Shown: positions 9,083 through 17,655, counted from the first letter of the stretch. The stretch: DNA of 64,000 nucleotides from Phytohabitans flavus (GCF_011764545.1 NZ_AP022870.1:5564001-5628000); one strand, 5' to 3'. Notes: generated from the sequence alone by a model not told the origin. A program made the numbers and translations.

Positions 9083-9967
9083 CTACGGCTCGCTGTCGTA
9101 CTCGTGGAGGACGCGCTCCAGCAGCGCGAGCGTGCGGTCGGGCGGCGCGGCCTCGACGCAGAGGCGCTCCATCGCCGCCGCATACTGGTCGACGTCGTCG
9201 CGCTTGTCCAGGTAGAGCGCGCTCGTGAGCTGCTCGGTGTAGATCACGTCGGGCAGCTCGGCGTCGGGGAAGCGGAGGATCGTGAAGGCGCCGCCCGCCG
9301 CCGCGTGCCCGCCCGCGCTGAACGGGACAACCTGGATGGTCACATTGGACAGCTTGGTGGCGTCGATCAGCGCGGCGATCTGGGTGCGCATCACGGTGCG
9401 CCCACCGATCGGGCGGCGCAGCACGGCCTCGTCGAGCACCGCCCACAGGTGCGGGGCGCCCGGGCGGGTGAGCAGCTGCTGGCGGGCCATGCGCACGTCG
9501 ACACGGCGGTCGATCTCGTCGAGCCCCGCGGCACCGTGGCCGATCATCACGACCGCCCGCGCATACTCCCGGCTCTGGAGCAGGCCGGGGACGAACTGCA
9601 CCTCATACGTACGGATCATGCCGGCGCTGGTCTCGAGCCCGAGGTAGGCCTGGAACCAGGACGGGAGCACGTCGCTGAAGCGCTGCCACCACCCCTGTGT
9701 ATTGGCCTGCCGCGCCAACGACAGGAGCGCCTCGCGCTCGGACTTGTCATTGACCCCATACAACGTCAGGAGATCGGCCACATCCCGCTCCTTGAACCCG
9801 ACCCGGCCGAGCTCCATCCGACTGATCTTGGACTCGGATGCCCGGATCTCCCATCCGGCGGCTTCGCGGGTCACGCCATTGGCCTCGCGAAGCTTGCGCA
9901 GCTGTGAACCAAGCAGCATCCGCAGAACTGTCGGCCCGCCAACGCTGGCCTCCGGCCCTGTCGTCAC
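9083..9967 (-). CDS. XRE-type helix-turn-helix protein with DUF5753
   Basis: 294 residues from GTG 9967, with GGGAGGG upstream. The N-terminal HTH (about 15-70) reads LRKLREANGVTREAAGWEI then SKISRMELGR. The rest is the DUF5753 domain typical of Streptomyces-type regulators, with FVPGLLQSREYARAV, the VDVRMARQQLLTR helix and NVTIQVVPFSAGGHAA. These proteins are usually paired with a DUF397 protein, here 150 bp upstream, and have been linked to development and Scr1-type toxin-antitoxin-like modules. The regulated genes are not evident. Confidence 0.88.
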   Translation of the reverse strand: MTTGPEASVGGPTVLRMLLGSQLRKLREANGVTREAAGWEIRASESKISRMELGRVGFKERDVADLLTLYGVNDKSEREALLSLARQANTQGWWQRFSDVLPSWFQAYLGLETSAGMIRTYEVQFVPGLLQSREYARAVVMIGHGAAGLDEIDRRVDVRMARQQLLTRPGAPHLWAVLDEAVLRRPIGGRTVMRTQIAALIDATKLSNVTIQVVPFSAGGHAAAGGAFTILRFPDAELPDVIYTEQLTSALYLDKRDDVDQYAAAMERLCVEAAPPDRTLALLERVLHEYDSEP

Positions 9968-10117
9968 GCTGCCCTCCCTGCTTCATCGCTGCCGGGGGTA
10001 AGCATGCCATGACCGTATGACGAGGAGGATCCCCGTTTCGTTCATCATTGGCGCAGGGGACGCAAAGGGGCTGGCCGGTGGCACCGACCACCCCCTACCG
10101 TCGGGCTTTGCCCTCCC

Positions 10118-10372
10118 TCAGCTCAGGAGGTGGTCAAAGTCCCCGTCTCGGGCGCCCAGGATGAACGCGGCTATCTCTTCCGTGGTGTAGATCAGTGCGG
10201 GCCCCTCAGGGTCTCGCGAGTTGCGGACGGCGATCCCCGCTCCGCCGGGCAGTTCGGCCACCTCGACGCAGTTTCCGCTGGGGTTGCTGCGGCGGCTCTT
10301 CTGCCACGCGACCACCGGCAGCTGGCCGGCGGGCGTGCCGTTGACAATCTGGCTCATCGACGTCTTTCTCAT
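10118..10372 (-). CDS. DUF397 domain protein, partner of the XRE regulator
   Basis: 84 residues. It contains the DUF397 core WQKSRRSNPSGNCVEVAEL followed by IAVRNSRDPEGPALIYT and a C-terminal helix, which is nearly the entire protein. The first ATG is at 10372; a second in-frame ATG at 10357 (MSQIVNGT) is equally possible and neither has a strong ribosome site. DUF397 proteins are small partners encoded next to DUF5753 HTH proteins, as here. Biochemical function is unknown. Confidence 0.88.
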   Translation of the reverse strand: MRKTSMSQIVNGTPAGQLPVVAWQKSRRSNPSGNCVEVAELPGGAGIAVRNSRDPEGPALIYTTEEIAAFILGARDGDFDHLLS

Positions 10373-10436
10373 GGGCCTGCGTACGGGCTTGGGGCACGGA
10401 CGCCAGGGTTGGATCAGATCATCTGCACGTGCATCA

Positions 10437-10456
10437 GCCCTTGCGTCTGCAAGGGC
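10437..10456. promoter_or_regulatory. 8-bp inverted repeat upstream of the DUF397 gene
   Basis: GCCCTTGC and GCAAGGGC flank a 4-nt spacer, 64 bp upstream of the DUF397 start. It could be an operator for the XRE regulator or a short hairpin. It is a perfect dyad but short, so chance cannot be excluded. Confidence 0.35.
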
Positions 10457-10597
10457 CAGCTAGCATGATAACTCTGTGCTACTAGTGCAAGGTCGTTCAC
10501 GTTTTGTGACGGAAACGCGGGCCAATGGCGGCCCGCGGGGCACCCCCTCTGTCCCCACAGCCATCACGAAGCCAAAACCACCTGCTGGGAGTAGAGC

Positions 10598-10864
10598 ATG
10601 GCAGCCCCAACTTTCGACCCAACCCAGCGCGACCCTAAGGCCGTGGCGCCTACGGACAGTTACAGTCCGTCAGACCGTGTGTGGGTCTACCGTGGCGGCG
10701 ACTGGCGTGCCGGCGTCGTCGAGACGGTCTCCCCCAGGGCCGCGACGGTGACCTACCGGCCGAGCAGTGCCCGCGGCACCGGCGTCGACACGCTGACCGC
10801 GTCGTACATGGTTCCCCGCGCGGACGTGGACCCGCTTCTCGATCGCGCACCACAACGCCGCTGA
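10598..10864 (+). CDS. Conserved small actinobacterial protein, function unknown
   Basis: 88 residues, ATG 10598 with GGGAG upstream. The centre reads DRVWVYRGGDWRAGVVETV followed by TVTYRPSS and VDTLTASYMVPRADVDPLL, a small beta-barrel-like pattern reminiscent of SH3/KOW-type domains. No signal peptide or membrane segment. I know similar short proteins from actinomycetes beside DUF397/XRE pairs, but no function. Composition and start context support a real gene. Confidence 0.65.
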   Translation: MAAPTFDPTQRDPKAVAPTDSYSPSDRVWVYRGGDWRAGVVETVSPRAATVTYRPSSARGTGVDTLTASYMVPRADVDPLLDRAPQRR

Positions 10865-11011
10865 CGTCCTTGTTCGGTCCTGACCCCCGACAGGATCGGA
10901 CAAGGCAGGCACTCGTTACCGCGCACTAACGCGATTGAAACAGATCGTTGCGAATGTTTCCTCTCTGATCTTGAGGTCCTTCGATGTAAGGGCCTCCGGT
11001 CGAGAGGAGAC

Positions 11012-12613
11012 ATGGTGGCGACACCACAAACCCGCCGGCAGTTCCTCCAAGCGGTCGGAGTGACCGGCGGAGCGGGCGTCCTCTACAGCACGATGGGGGC
11101 GCTCGGCCTGGCGCCGGCCGCGCAGGCGGCGCCGCCGTTCCGCGCGCCGCGCGAGTCGGACTTCACGCTGAGCGGCCGCTCGCACAAGTCGGTGCTTATC
11201 CTCGGCGCCGGCATCGCGGGCCTGGCGACGGCGTACGAGCTGCGCAAGGCCGGCTACAAGGTACGCGTCCTGGAGGCGCGCAAGCGGCCCGGCGGTCGCA
11301 ACTGGACGGTGCGCGGAGGCACCGTCGAGACCGACCTCGACGGCCACACCCAGCGCGCCGGCTACGCCAAGGGGCAGTACCTCAACGCGGGGCCGGCCCG
11401 CATCGCCCAGCACATGGTCACGCTGGACTACTGCCGCGAGCTCGGCGTGCCGATCGAGATGTTCGGCAACCAGAACGCGGACGGCTACTACTACAACGAG
11501 GGCGTGGGCGCGCTCTCCGGTACCCCGATCCGGCACCGAACCGCCAAGGCCGACGTCTACGGGTACGTCTCCGAACTGCTCGCCAAGGCCACCGACCAGG
11601 GCGCGCTGGACGGGCAGCTCACGCCCGACGACAAGGAACGGCTGCTCGCCTTCCTGCGCAACTTCGGCTCGATCGGCGGCCGGGCGGACGGCTGGAAGTA
11701 CAGCGGCAGCACGCGGCGGGGGTATCTCGTGGACCCGGGTGCCGGCTTCGAGGCGGGCACGCCGAACCTGCCCCCGCACGCACTGTCCGATGTGCTCGCC
11801 AGCGGCGTGGGGCAGTACCTCTCGTTCGAGTTCGGCTGGGACCAGGCGATGCTGATGTTCCAGCCGGTGGGTGGCATGGACCGGATCGCGTACGCGCTGG
11901 AGGAGGCGGTCGGCGGCCACCACATCACGTACGGGGCGGAGGTGCGCTCGATCACCAACAAGGGCTCGGGCGTCGAGGTCGTCTACACCGGACCGGGCGG
12001 GCGGACCAGCCTCGCGTCGGCGGACTTCTGTGTGTGCACGATCCCGCCGCAGGTGCTCGTGAAGATCCCGTCCAACCTGACCCAGGCGGTCAAGGACGCG
12101 CTCGGGTACGCGCAGCCGAATAGCACCGGCAAGATCGGACTCCAGTACGGCCGGCGGTGGTGGGAGGAGGACGACAAGATCTACTCCGGAATCACCAACA
12201 CAAACCTCGACCTCGGCACGATCTGGTACCCGTCGTACGGCTACCACGGCGCCAAGGGGATCGTCGTCGGCTACTACAACTTCGGTGGCAGCGCGGACCT
12301 GTACGCGTCGCTCACGCCCGCCCAGCGGCAGGCGCGGGCCATCGAGCAGGGCGTGAAGATCCACGGCGAGAAGTACCGCACCGAGCTGGAGACGGCCTTC
12401 TCGGTGGCGTGGCGGCGCACGAGGTACAGCGAGGGCGGCTGGGTTTCCTGGCCCTCCCGCACCACCGGCCACTATGGACGGCTGCTGGAGCCGGACGGCA
12501 ACGTCTACTTCGCCGGCGACCACCTCAGCTACTACATCGCCTGGCAGGCCGGCGCCTTCGAGTCGGCCCGCAAGGTGGTCACCGACCTGCACGCCCGCGT
12601 GCTGTCGACCTAG
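11012..12613 (+). CDS. Exported flavin monoamine/L-amino-acid oxidase family protein
   Basis: 533 residues from ATG 11012 behind a GAGAGGAGA. The N-terminus has a twin-arginine signal (TRRQFLQAVG then a hydrophobic stretch to AQA at about residue 38), so a folded FAD protein is probably exported by Tat. The FAD-binding Rossmann motif LILGAGIAGLATAYELRKAG is at about 64-83, followed by LEARKRPGGRNWT, and the second FAD contact YFAGDHLSYYIAWQAGAFES lies near the C-terminus. This is the amine-oxidase/LAAO fold that oxidises amines or L-amino acids with release of hydrogen peroxide and ammonia. Substrate cannot be deduced. Repeat R2 starts 10 nt after its stop. Confidence 0.87.
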   Translation: MVATPQTRRQFLQAVGVTGGAGVLYSTMGALGLAPAAQAAPPFRAPRESDFTLSGRSHKSVLILGAGIAGLATAYELRKAGYKVRVLEARKRPGGRNWTVRGGTVETDLDGHTQRAGYAKGQYLNAGPARIAQHMVTLDYCRELGVPIEMFGNQNADGYYYNEGVGALSGTPIRHRTAKADVYGYVSELLAKATDQGALDGQLTPDDKERLLAFLRNFGSIGGRADGWKYSGSTRRGYLVDPGAGFEAGTPNLPPHALSDVLASGVGQYLSFEFGWDQAMLMFQPVGGMDRIAYALEEAVGGHHITYGAEVRSITNKGSGVEVVYTGPGGRTSLASADFCVCTIPPQVLVKIPSNLTQAVKDALGYAQPNSTGKIGLQYGRRWWEEDDKIYSGITNTNLDLGTIWYPSYGYHGAKGIVVGYYNFGGSADLYASLTPAQRQARAIEQGVKIHGEKYRTELETAFSVAWRRTRYSEGGWVSWPSRTTGHYGRLLEPDGNVYFAGDHLSYYIAWQAGAFESARKVVTDLHARVLST

Positions 12614-12623
12614 GGGTTCTATT

Positions 12624-12695
12624 AGAGATTGGGCTACCGCGATGTCCGCGGTAGTCCAGACCGCTGCTCCCGCGGCCTCACCCTCCGCGTTCACA
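12624..12695 (+). repeat. Structured dispersed repeat, copy R2
   Basis: AGAGATTGGGCTACCGCGAT opens the copy 10 nt after the amine-oxidase stop codon, in the gene's orientation. GTCCGCGG, GTCCAGACC and CTCCCGCGGCCTCACCCTCC follow. It is the left end of the 512-bp composite element ending with R3. Confidence 0.85.
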
Positions 12696-12926
12696 CGACC
12701 AAACAGCGCCGAGCGCGGTGGGCCTAGGCGTTGTTTGCGCGGGGCTCTCAAGCTGGGCGCACTGATGCGCCCAGCCCCTGGGCGCCGCGCGAGTTGGCTC
12801 CGGACGGGCCCGCACGCACGCGATAGCCGCCACCCGCTGGATCGATCACGACCACAGGCCCGCCCCCGGCGGGTCGGGGCGGCCTCGGCGACGGCGGTCG
12901 CCCCTCGATCGACGAGCGGCCTTGCC

Positions 12927-12974
12927 GTCCGTGTCGAGAAATTGCCTCTGGAGGGGCAATTTCTCGCCACGGAC
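12927..12974. repeat. Internal hairpin of composite element R2-R3
   Basis: GTCCGTGTCGAGAAATTGCC pairs with GGCAATTTCTCGCCACGGAC around TCTGGAGG: 19 of 20 positions pair. The right arm is shared almost base for base with the hairpin at 28669-28710 (GGGGCAATTCTTCGCCACGG), including the trailing CACGGAC, so it is a conserved part of the element. Confidence 0.75.
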
Positions 12975-13057
12975 GCATCCGCAACCGTGCGCCGCGCCCT
13001 GATCAAGGGCCGGGCGGCCGGCCCCTACCCCCGCCACCGGCCGGACCGGCTGGGGTT

Positions 13058-13135
13058 GGGGTGTGAACCGCGGAGGGCGAGGCCGCGGGAGCGACGGTCC
13101 GGACCACAACGAACGTCGCGGTAGCCCAAATCTCT
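13058..13135 (-). repeat. Structured dispersed repeat, copy R3
   Basis: On the minus strand it reads AGAGATTTGGGCTACCGCGA, then a diverged first dyad (CGTTCGTTGTGG), GTCCGGACC, CTCCCGCGGCCTCGCCCTCC. It faces R2 head to head and lies 103 nt behind the glycosyltransferase stop codon, in that gene's orientation. Confidence 0.83.
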
Positions 13136-13238
13136 GAAATGGATCTGGAGAGCTTCTGGGGTCAAGGTGCGCGCCCTCCGCGTCCGCGACGATTTGCTCG
13201 GCTGACACGGTTTGCCTAGGACGGGTGACTGAGGCGCG

Positions 13239-14381
13239 TCAGGGGGATACGAGGTCGGCGGGTGCGGGGAGTTTGGCCATGCGCGTGGCCGCGGCTAGCG
13301 CGGACCGCGCGATCGCGTCGTCGGCCAGGAGCTTGGCGACCGTCGCGGCGTCCACCTCGGACGGTGGGCACCAGACGCCCAGGCCCAGCGCGGCGACCTG
13401 CCCCGCGTTGATGAACTGGTCGGCGCCGTGCGGGAGGACGAGCTGCGGGACGCCGGCGGCCAGGGCGGCCATTGTCGTGCCGGAGCCGCCGTGGTGGACC
13501 ACCGCGGCGGCGCCGGTCAGCAGGTGGTGGAGCGGGACCCAGCCGACCGGGCGGACGTTGGGCGGCAGCGGGCCGAGCGGGGCCAGGTCGGAGTCGCCGC
13601 CCAGCGCCAGCACGAAGTCGGCGTCCACGTCGGGCGCGGCGGCCAGCATCCGGGACAGGCCGCCGACGCCCTGTAGGCGCGGCACGACGGTGCCGAGCGT
13701 GATGAGCACGCGCGGGCGCTCCGGCGGCTGCCACAGCCACTCCGGCAGCTCGCCGCCGGCGTTGTACGGCACGTACCGCATCGACAAGGCCGCGCCGGAC
13801 GGGCCCAGCATCATCTCCGGCGGCGCGACGTGGATGACCGGCCGGTGGGCTGGGAGGGTGAGTGGGGTGCCCACCCGCTGGTACGCCTCCGCGAGGTGGG
13901 GCAGGAAGCGGGCGGCGAGGTCGTGCTCGCTCTGGAAGTTGAAGCCGTGCTCGACGGCGGGCACACCGAGCGCACTCGCCACCGCGAGCCCCGCGCCCTG
14001 AAGCCGGGAGTGCACCACGAGGTCGGGCCGCCAGCGCCGGGCCACGGCGGCGGTCGTCGCGGCCGTCACGGCGGAGATCTCGCCGAACGTGCGTAGCAGC
14101 AGCTCATGCACCTCGTGGCCGGCCTCGGCGATCCGCTGGCCGCGCTCGCTCATCCGGCGGGCCCGCTCGTCGGGAGGGCCGGTGGCGGTGCCGAAGATGG
14201 CCGCGATCGCGGTGGCCGGCGCGGTATCCACGACCGGCAGCCCGGCCCGCACCGCCGCCGCCACGCCCTCTGCCGCCGTCGCCACCAGCACCTCGTGGCC
14301 CGTCGCGCGCAGCGCCCAGGCCAGCGGGACGGTCGGGAAGAGGTGGCCGATCCCCGGAGACACCGCGAAGAGCACGCGCAC
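13239..14381 (-). CDS. GT1-family (MGT/UGT-like) glycosyltransferase
   Basis: 380 residues from GTG 14381. I chose this start because a TAGCCT -10 box ends 6 nt upstream (leaderless) and the protein then begins VRVLFAVSPGIGHLFPTVPL, exactly where GT1 proteins start; in-frame ATGs at 14438/14441 have no ribosome site. The C-terminal half carries the nucleotide-sugar signature HHGGSGTTMAALAAGVPQLV ... ADQFINAGQ. GT-B enzymes of this type attach a sugar from an NDP-sugar to small aromatic or macrolide acceptors. It is divergent from the methyltransferase at 14451 and near the PobA-like and PrnB-like genes, suggesting a tailoring role. Confidence 0.85.
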   Translation of the reverse strand: MRVLFAVSPGIGHLFPTVPLAWALRATGHEVLVATAAEGVAAAVRAGLPVVDTAPATAIAAIFGTATGPPDERARRMSERGQRIAEAGHEVHELLLRTFGEISAVTAATTAAVARRWRPDLVVHSRLQGAGLAVASALGVPAVEHGFNFQSEHDLAARFLPHLAEAYQRVGTPLTLPAHRPVIHVAPPEMMLGPSGAALSMRYVPYNAGGELPEWLWQPPERPRVLITLGTVVPRLQGVGGLSRMLAAAPDVDADFVLALGGDSDLAPLGPLPPNVRPVGWVPLHHLLTGAAAVVHHGGSGTTMAALAAGVPQLVLPHGADQFINAGQVAALGLGVWCPPSEVDAATVAKLLADDAIARSALAAATRMAKLPAPADLVSP

Positions 14382-14450
14382 CGGCCCTAGGCTAGCATTG
14401 ACCGGCGCCGACCCCTGCGATCCCGCCTGACCGTCCATCATGGAGGATCT

Positions 14451-15401
14451 GTGGCCAAGCCGGGCGACATCCCGTTCACCGTCGACCTCCACATGCGACT
14501 GCTGCTCAGCCTCGACCGCGGGCACAGCGTGCAGCGGGCCGTCGCGGCCGCGGTGCGGCCGGGCGCGCGGGTGCTCGACGCCGGCACCGGGAGCGGTCTG
14601 CTGTCCTTTGTGGCCTTGGCCGCCGGCGCCGGTGAGGCCGTCGCGGTCGACCGCCACCACGTGGAGATGGCCCGCACGCTGGCCGCGCACAACGGGCTCA
14701 CCGACCGGATGACGGTGGTCGAGGGCGACCTGTCCCGGCTGGAGTTGTCCGGCGTCGACCTGACCCGCCCCTTCGACCTGCTGCTCGCGTTCATCCACGT
14801 CAACAACCCGCTGGTCGACGAGGATCGCGCCCGGGTGGTGTACGAGGTACGCGACCGCTTCTGCGCCGCCGACTGCACGGTGCTGCCAGAGGCGGTGCGC
14901 TACCGGGCCGTGGGGTGCGACCGCCTCGACTGGGACCTGCCCACCGAGCTCGCCGACCTCGACGACGCGGCCGGCATCCTCCGCGGGGCGTATGGGCTGG
15001 ACTTCCAGCCGCTTGTCGACGCGACCAAGCAGGGCGTGGCGCGGTCGGCGAGCCGGCCGGAGAGCGCGGTGCGTCCACAGTGGCGCTCCCCCACGACGAT
15101 GGGTGCGCTCCGCTTCCCTCGCGCGGACGTGCGGGTGCTGACCGGGAGCCACGACTTCGCGACGTTCGACTACACCGGGCCGGCGTTCACCGGATTTCCG
15201 CCCGAGGTGCGGCTGACGATCGCCACACCTGGGCGGTTGAGCGGGGTGATCTGGACGCAGGAGCTGCTCTGCGGCGGCCAGTCGGTGTGGACCACGGAGT
15301 CGTACAGTCCACTTGCGACACCCCGCACGGTGGCCGCTGGCGACGAGGTCGTGCTCGCCACAGGGGATGAGTGGCGCGCGACGAACGTGCTTCACCAGTA
15401 G
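14451..15401 (+). CDS. SAM-dependent methyltransferase, PRMT-like
   Basis: 316 residues from GTG 14451 (GGAGG at 14442-14446). Motif I is VLDAGTGSGLLSFVALAAGA at about residues 42-61, with AVDRHHVEMAR as the acidic-loop strand. The C-terminal half (about 165-316) is beta-rich, as in the beta-barrel domain of protein-arginine-methyltransferase-type enzymes. Such actinobacterial proteins often methylate small molecules rather than proteins. It is transcribed away from the glycosyltransferase and overlaps the hydroxylase by 10 bp at its 3' end. Substrate unknown. Confidence 0.78.
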   Translation: MAKPGDIPFTVDLHMRLLLSLDRGHSVQRAVAAAVRPGARVLDAGTGSGLLSFVALAAGAGEAVAVDRHHVEMARTLAAHNGLTDRMTVVEGDLSRLELSGVDLTRPFDLLLAFIHVNNPLVDEDRARVVYEVRDRFCAADCTVLPEAVRYRAVGCDRLDWDLPTELADLDDAAGILRGAYGLDFQPLVDATKQGVARSASRPESAVRPQWRSPTTMGALRFPRADVRVLTGSHDFATFDYTGPAFTGFPPEVRLTIATPGRLSGVIWTQELLCGGQSVWTTESYSPLATPRTVAAGDEVVLATGDEWRATNVLHQ

Positions 15402-16576
15402 CCGATGTAGTCCTCGAGGAAGGCCGCGCCGTACGACGGGGAGGCGATGATCCGCTCCAGCCGGGCCATCTGCACCCGGTGCAGGAACGGCGCGGTCGGC
15501 GTGCCCAACCCCGGCGTGTTGACCAGGTCCATCATCCAGTGCACAAACTCCTGGATCCGCCAGATCCGGGCCAGCCGCGTCGCCGAGTAGGCGTCCAGCC
15601 GATCGTGGTCGTGCCGGATGAAGCGGTCCATCAGCCCAAGCGCGAGCTCCTCGGCGTCGGCCAGCGCCACGTTGAAGCCCTTGCCACCCACCGGCGGTAG
15701 GACGTGCGCCGCGTCCCCGGCCAGGAAGAGCGAGCCGTGCCGCATCGGCGCGCAGACCAGGCTGCGCATGCGCACCATGCCGGTGGAGAGGATCGGTCCT
15801 TCGTGGAGGGCCCACGGCTCGTCGAGCGCCAGCCGCAGCCGGATCTCCTTCCAGATCCGCTCCTCCGGCCAGTCTTCGGTGCTGTCGTCGCGCGCGCACT
15901 GGAGGTAGAAGCGGCTCACCTCGGGGGTACGGCGCACGTGCACGCAGGAGCCGGACTCGTGGATGGAGTTGATGACGCAGTCGCTGGAGGGCGGCGCATG
16001 GGCGAGCACGGCCAGCCACGCGTACTCGTACTGGTGCTCGTAGGTCTGTAGCGCGCCGGCTGGCACGGTGCGGCGGGCGACGCCGTACTCTCCGTCGGCG
16101 CCGACCACGACCTCGCACTCGATCACGTCGGAGCCACCGGAGGGGCTTTCCACCTCGATCCGGGGGCGGTCGCCCTCGATACCGGTGATCACCCGTGCCG
16201 GGGTCTCGAAGCGGAGGTCGCCGCCGTCGCTCAGGTACGCGTCGACAAGGTCGCGCACAAGGAACTGCTGCGGGTAGATGTAGTGGCTGCGCCCCTGCGC
16301 GATCGGGTCGTACCGCAGCGGGTAACGGCGCCCGCCCATCCGGAACTCGATCTTGTTTTCCACCTGGCCGGTGGCGAGCAGCCCGCCGGCCAGGTCGTGG
16401 CGGCGCAGCAGGTCGACCACGCGGTGCTCGACGGTGCCGCCGCGGGAACGCTGCTCCACGTACGCCCGGTCGCGGTGCTCGACCACGACGCAGTCGACCC
16501 CGGCCCGGCGCAGCAGCGTGGCGACGAGCATCCCGGCGGGTCCCGCACCGACGATGCCGACCTGTGTGGCTGTCAT
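15392..16576 (-). CDS. FAD-dependent aromatic monooxygenase (PobA-like)
   Basis: 394 residues. The N-terminal Rossmann motif VGIVGAGPAGMLVATLLRRA binds FAD; the middle has VVVGADGEYG (the DG motif); and the later GD motif FLAGDAAHVLPPVGGKGFNV is the second FAD/NADPH contact. The overall order and length match 4-hydroxybenzoate 3-monooxygenase (about 390 residues), including an early QRSRGGTVEHR stretch. It would hydroxylate an activated aromatic ring with NAD(P)H and oxygen. Its ATG overlaps the stop codon of the upstream PrnB-like gene (TGATG), so the two are translationally coupled; that context suggests a secondary-metabolite substrate rather than 4-hydroxybenzoate catabolism. Confidence 0.83.
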   Translation of the reverse strand: MTATQVGIVGAGPAGMLVATLLRRAGVDCVVVEHRDRAYVEQRSRGGTVEHRVVDLLRRHDLAGGLLATGQVENKIEFRMGGRRYPLRYDPIAQGRSHYIYPQQFLVRDLVDAYLSDGGDLRFETPARVITGIEGDRPRIEVESPSGGSDVIECEVVVGADGEYGVARRTVPAGALQTYEHQYEYAWLAVLAHAPPSSDCVINSIHESGSCVHVRRTPEVSRFYLQCARDDSTEDWPEERIWKEIRLRLALDEPWALHEGPILSTGMVRMRSLVCAPMRHGSLFLAGDAAHVLPPVGGKGFNVALADAEELALGLMDRFIRHDHDRLDAYSATRLARIWRIQEFVHWMMDLVNTPGLGTPTAPFLHRVQMARLERIIASPSYGAAFLEDYIGYW

Positions 16577-17655
16577 CAGCCCTCGCTCCGTTCCGTAGAG
16601 ACTGCCGGGGTGGCCCCGAGATACGACGCCGGCACGGCCGCGCGGGCCGCTGTGCCCTCGGGGGTCAGTGCGAATAGGCGCGCTCGCATCAGCTGCCGGA
16701 GCGCGGTGAGCCCGGCCTGGGTGGAGCGGCCCCGGGAGGCGGCCGCCATCCGGAGGCTGGGCAGCACCTCGCCGCCGAAGCGGGCGCAGATGAACTTGTG
16801 CGCCTCGTACGCCGTGACGGTCGCCTCGACGAACTGCTCGAACGCCTCGCCCGCCGGCCCTTCCCCGTGTGCCGCCGCGGTCGCCCGCAGCCGCGCGAAG
16901 AGGCGGATCAGGTGGGCGTGGTCGCGGGTCTGTAGCCCGCTGAAGCCTTCGCGCACGCTGGGTGGGCTCATCGCCGGCCGGATGCGCGCCTCGTAGTCGA
17001 CCGGGCCGAAGTCGGCGGCGAACTTGATAGCCGCCGCGGAGCTGCGCATGAACGCGGCCGCCACCCGTACCGCCGCGTCCGCGTCGGCAGCTGCCTCGTC
17101 GTCGTCCGGGTCGCCGCCGGCCGCGCTCGCCTCCAGGTAGCAGTTGAGGCCGACGATCACGCCTTGGAGCAGCGCGAAGAAGAGCTGGTGGCCGACGAGC
17201 CACCGCCGCTCCGGGTCGTAGCCGGCCGGGGTGTGCCGCGGCGCGCGGCGCAGGACGACCGGCACGCCCTCCTTGAGACGGTCGCCCGCCGCGTACCGCA
17301 GGAGCGCGTCGAGCCCGGCGAACATCTCCTGCCACTCCACCGGGTCCAGAATCGTAACGCCCATGGCCAGGCCGTTTTCGTGTGCCCAAGAATGTGCTTG
17401 AAGCAAACCCCGCACAAACACGAAGGCTGACCTTTGTTTCACCCGGGTGACCTGGAAATAACGGTCATGCTCCACGTGCTCGACGTCGTCATCTTCGGTC
17501 GCCACAATGTCCGACCACTCTCCATCCCATAGACCAGGATCGAAGAGCGCTTCAATTACTCCAGAGTACGCCAGATCGCGTGTCACGTCCGCGACCTGGG
17601 CTCTTGTCGTCGGCAACAGCGCGGGATAAGGCAAGCGCAATAGGCCACCAGGCAC
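16576..17655 (-). CDS. PrnB-like haem-dependent oxygenase family protein (DUF1864-like)
   Basis: 359 residues from GTG 17655, close to the length I recall for PrnB. The C-terminal half shows a pattern I associate with PrnB: DYEARIRPAMSPP in the middle, TAYEAHKFICARFGGEV, then TQAGLTALRQLMRARL. PrnB and relatives (IDO/TDO superfamily) are haem proteins that rearrange or oxygenate tryptophan/indole substrates. Candidate haem-ligand histidines are in RDHAHLIRLF and YEAHKF. The gene is coupled to the PobA-like hydroxylase. The comparison is from memory, so the family call is moderate; the alternative is an uncharacterised all-helical protein. Confidence 0.5.
   Translation of the reverse strand: MPGGLLRLPYPALLPTTRAQVADVTRDLAYSGVIEALFDPGLWDGEWSDIVATEDDDVEHVEHDRYFQVTRVKQRSAFVFVRGLLQAHSWAHENGLAMGVTILDPVEWQEMFAGLDALLRYAAGDRLKEGVPVVLRRAPRHTPAGYDPERRWLVGHQLFFALLQGVIVGLNCYLEASAAGGDPDDDEAAADADAAVRVAAAFMRSSAAAIKFAADFGPVDYEARIRPAMSPPSVREGFSGLQTRDHAHLIRLFARLRATAAAHGEGPAGEAFEQFVEATVTAYEAHKFICARFGGEVLPSLRMAAASRGRSTQAGLTALRQLMRARLFALTPEGTAARAAVPASYLGATPAVSTERSEG

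Larger units (their letters stand above)
12624..13135. mobile_element. Non-coding composite element bounded by inverted copies R2 and R3
   Basis: Two copies of the dispersed repeat face each other as terminal inverted repeats of about 75 bp around a 360-bp interior with no credible gene. The interior has a perfect 10-bp hairpin (GCTGGGCGCA/TGCGCCCAGC, 12752-12775) and a 20-bp hairpin at 12927-12974. The same plan, ends plus internal hairpin plus a GATCAAGG block before the right end, recurs at 28207-28904, so it is a family rather than a chance pairing. It fills the whole 625-bp gap between the amine oxidase and the glycosyltransferase. I see no target-site duplication. Mobility (MITE-like) is inferred. 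Confidence 0.6.

Noticed and set aside
10476..10751. Plus-strand 91-codon frame between DUF397 and the small protein
   Set aside because: Overlaps the better-supported 10598-10864 gene in another frame, lacks a ribosome site and has a Pro/Arg/Thr composition typical of shadows.
12474..13124. Plus-strand 216-codon frame across the R2-R3 element
   Set aside because: It begins inside the amine-oxidase gene in a different frame and runs through both hairpins; Arg/Pro-rich, no domain. The element is treated as non-coding.
14442..16118. Minus-strand frame extending the glycosyltransferase upstream to 16118
   Set aside because: The extension is antisense to the methyltransferase and hydroxylase and has no domain; the GT1 fold starts exactly at the leaderless GTG 14381.
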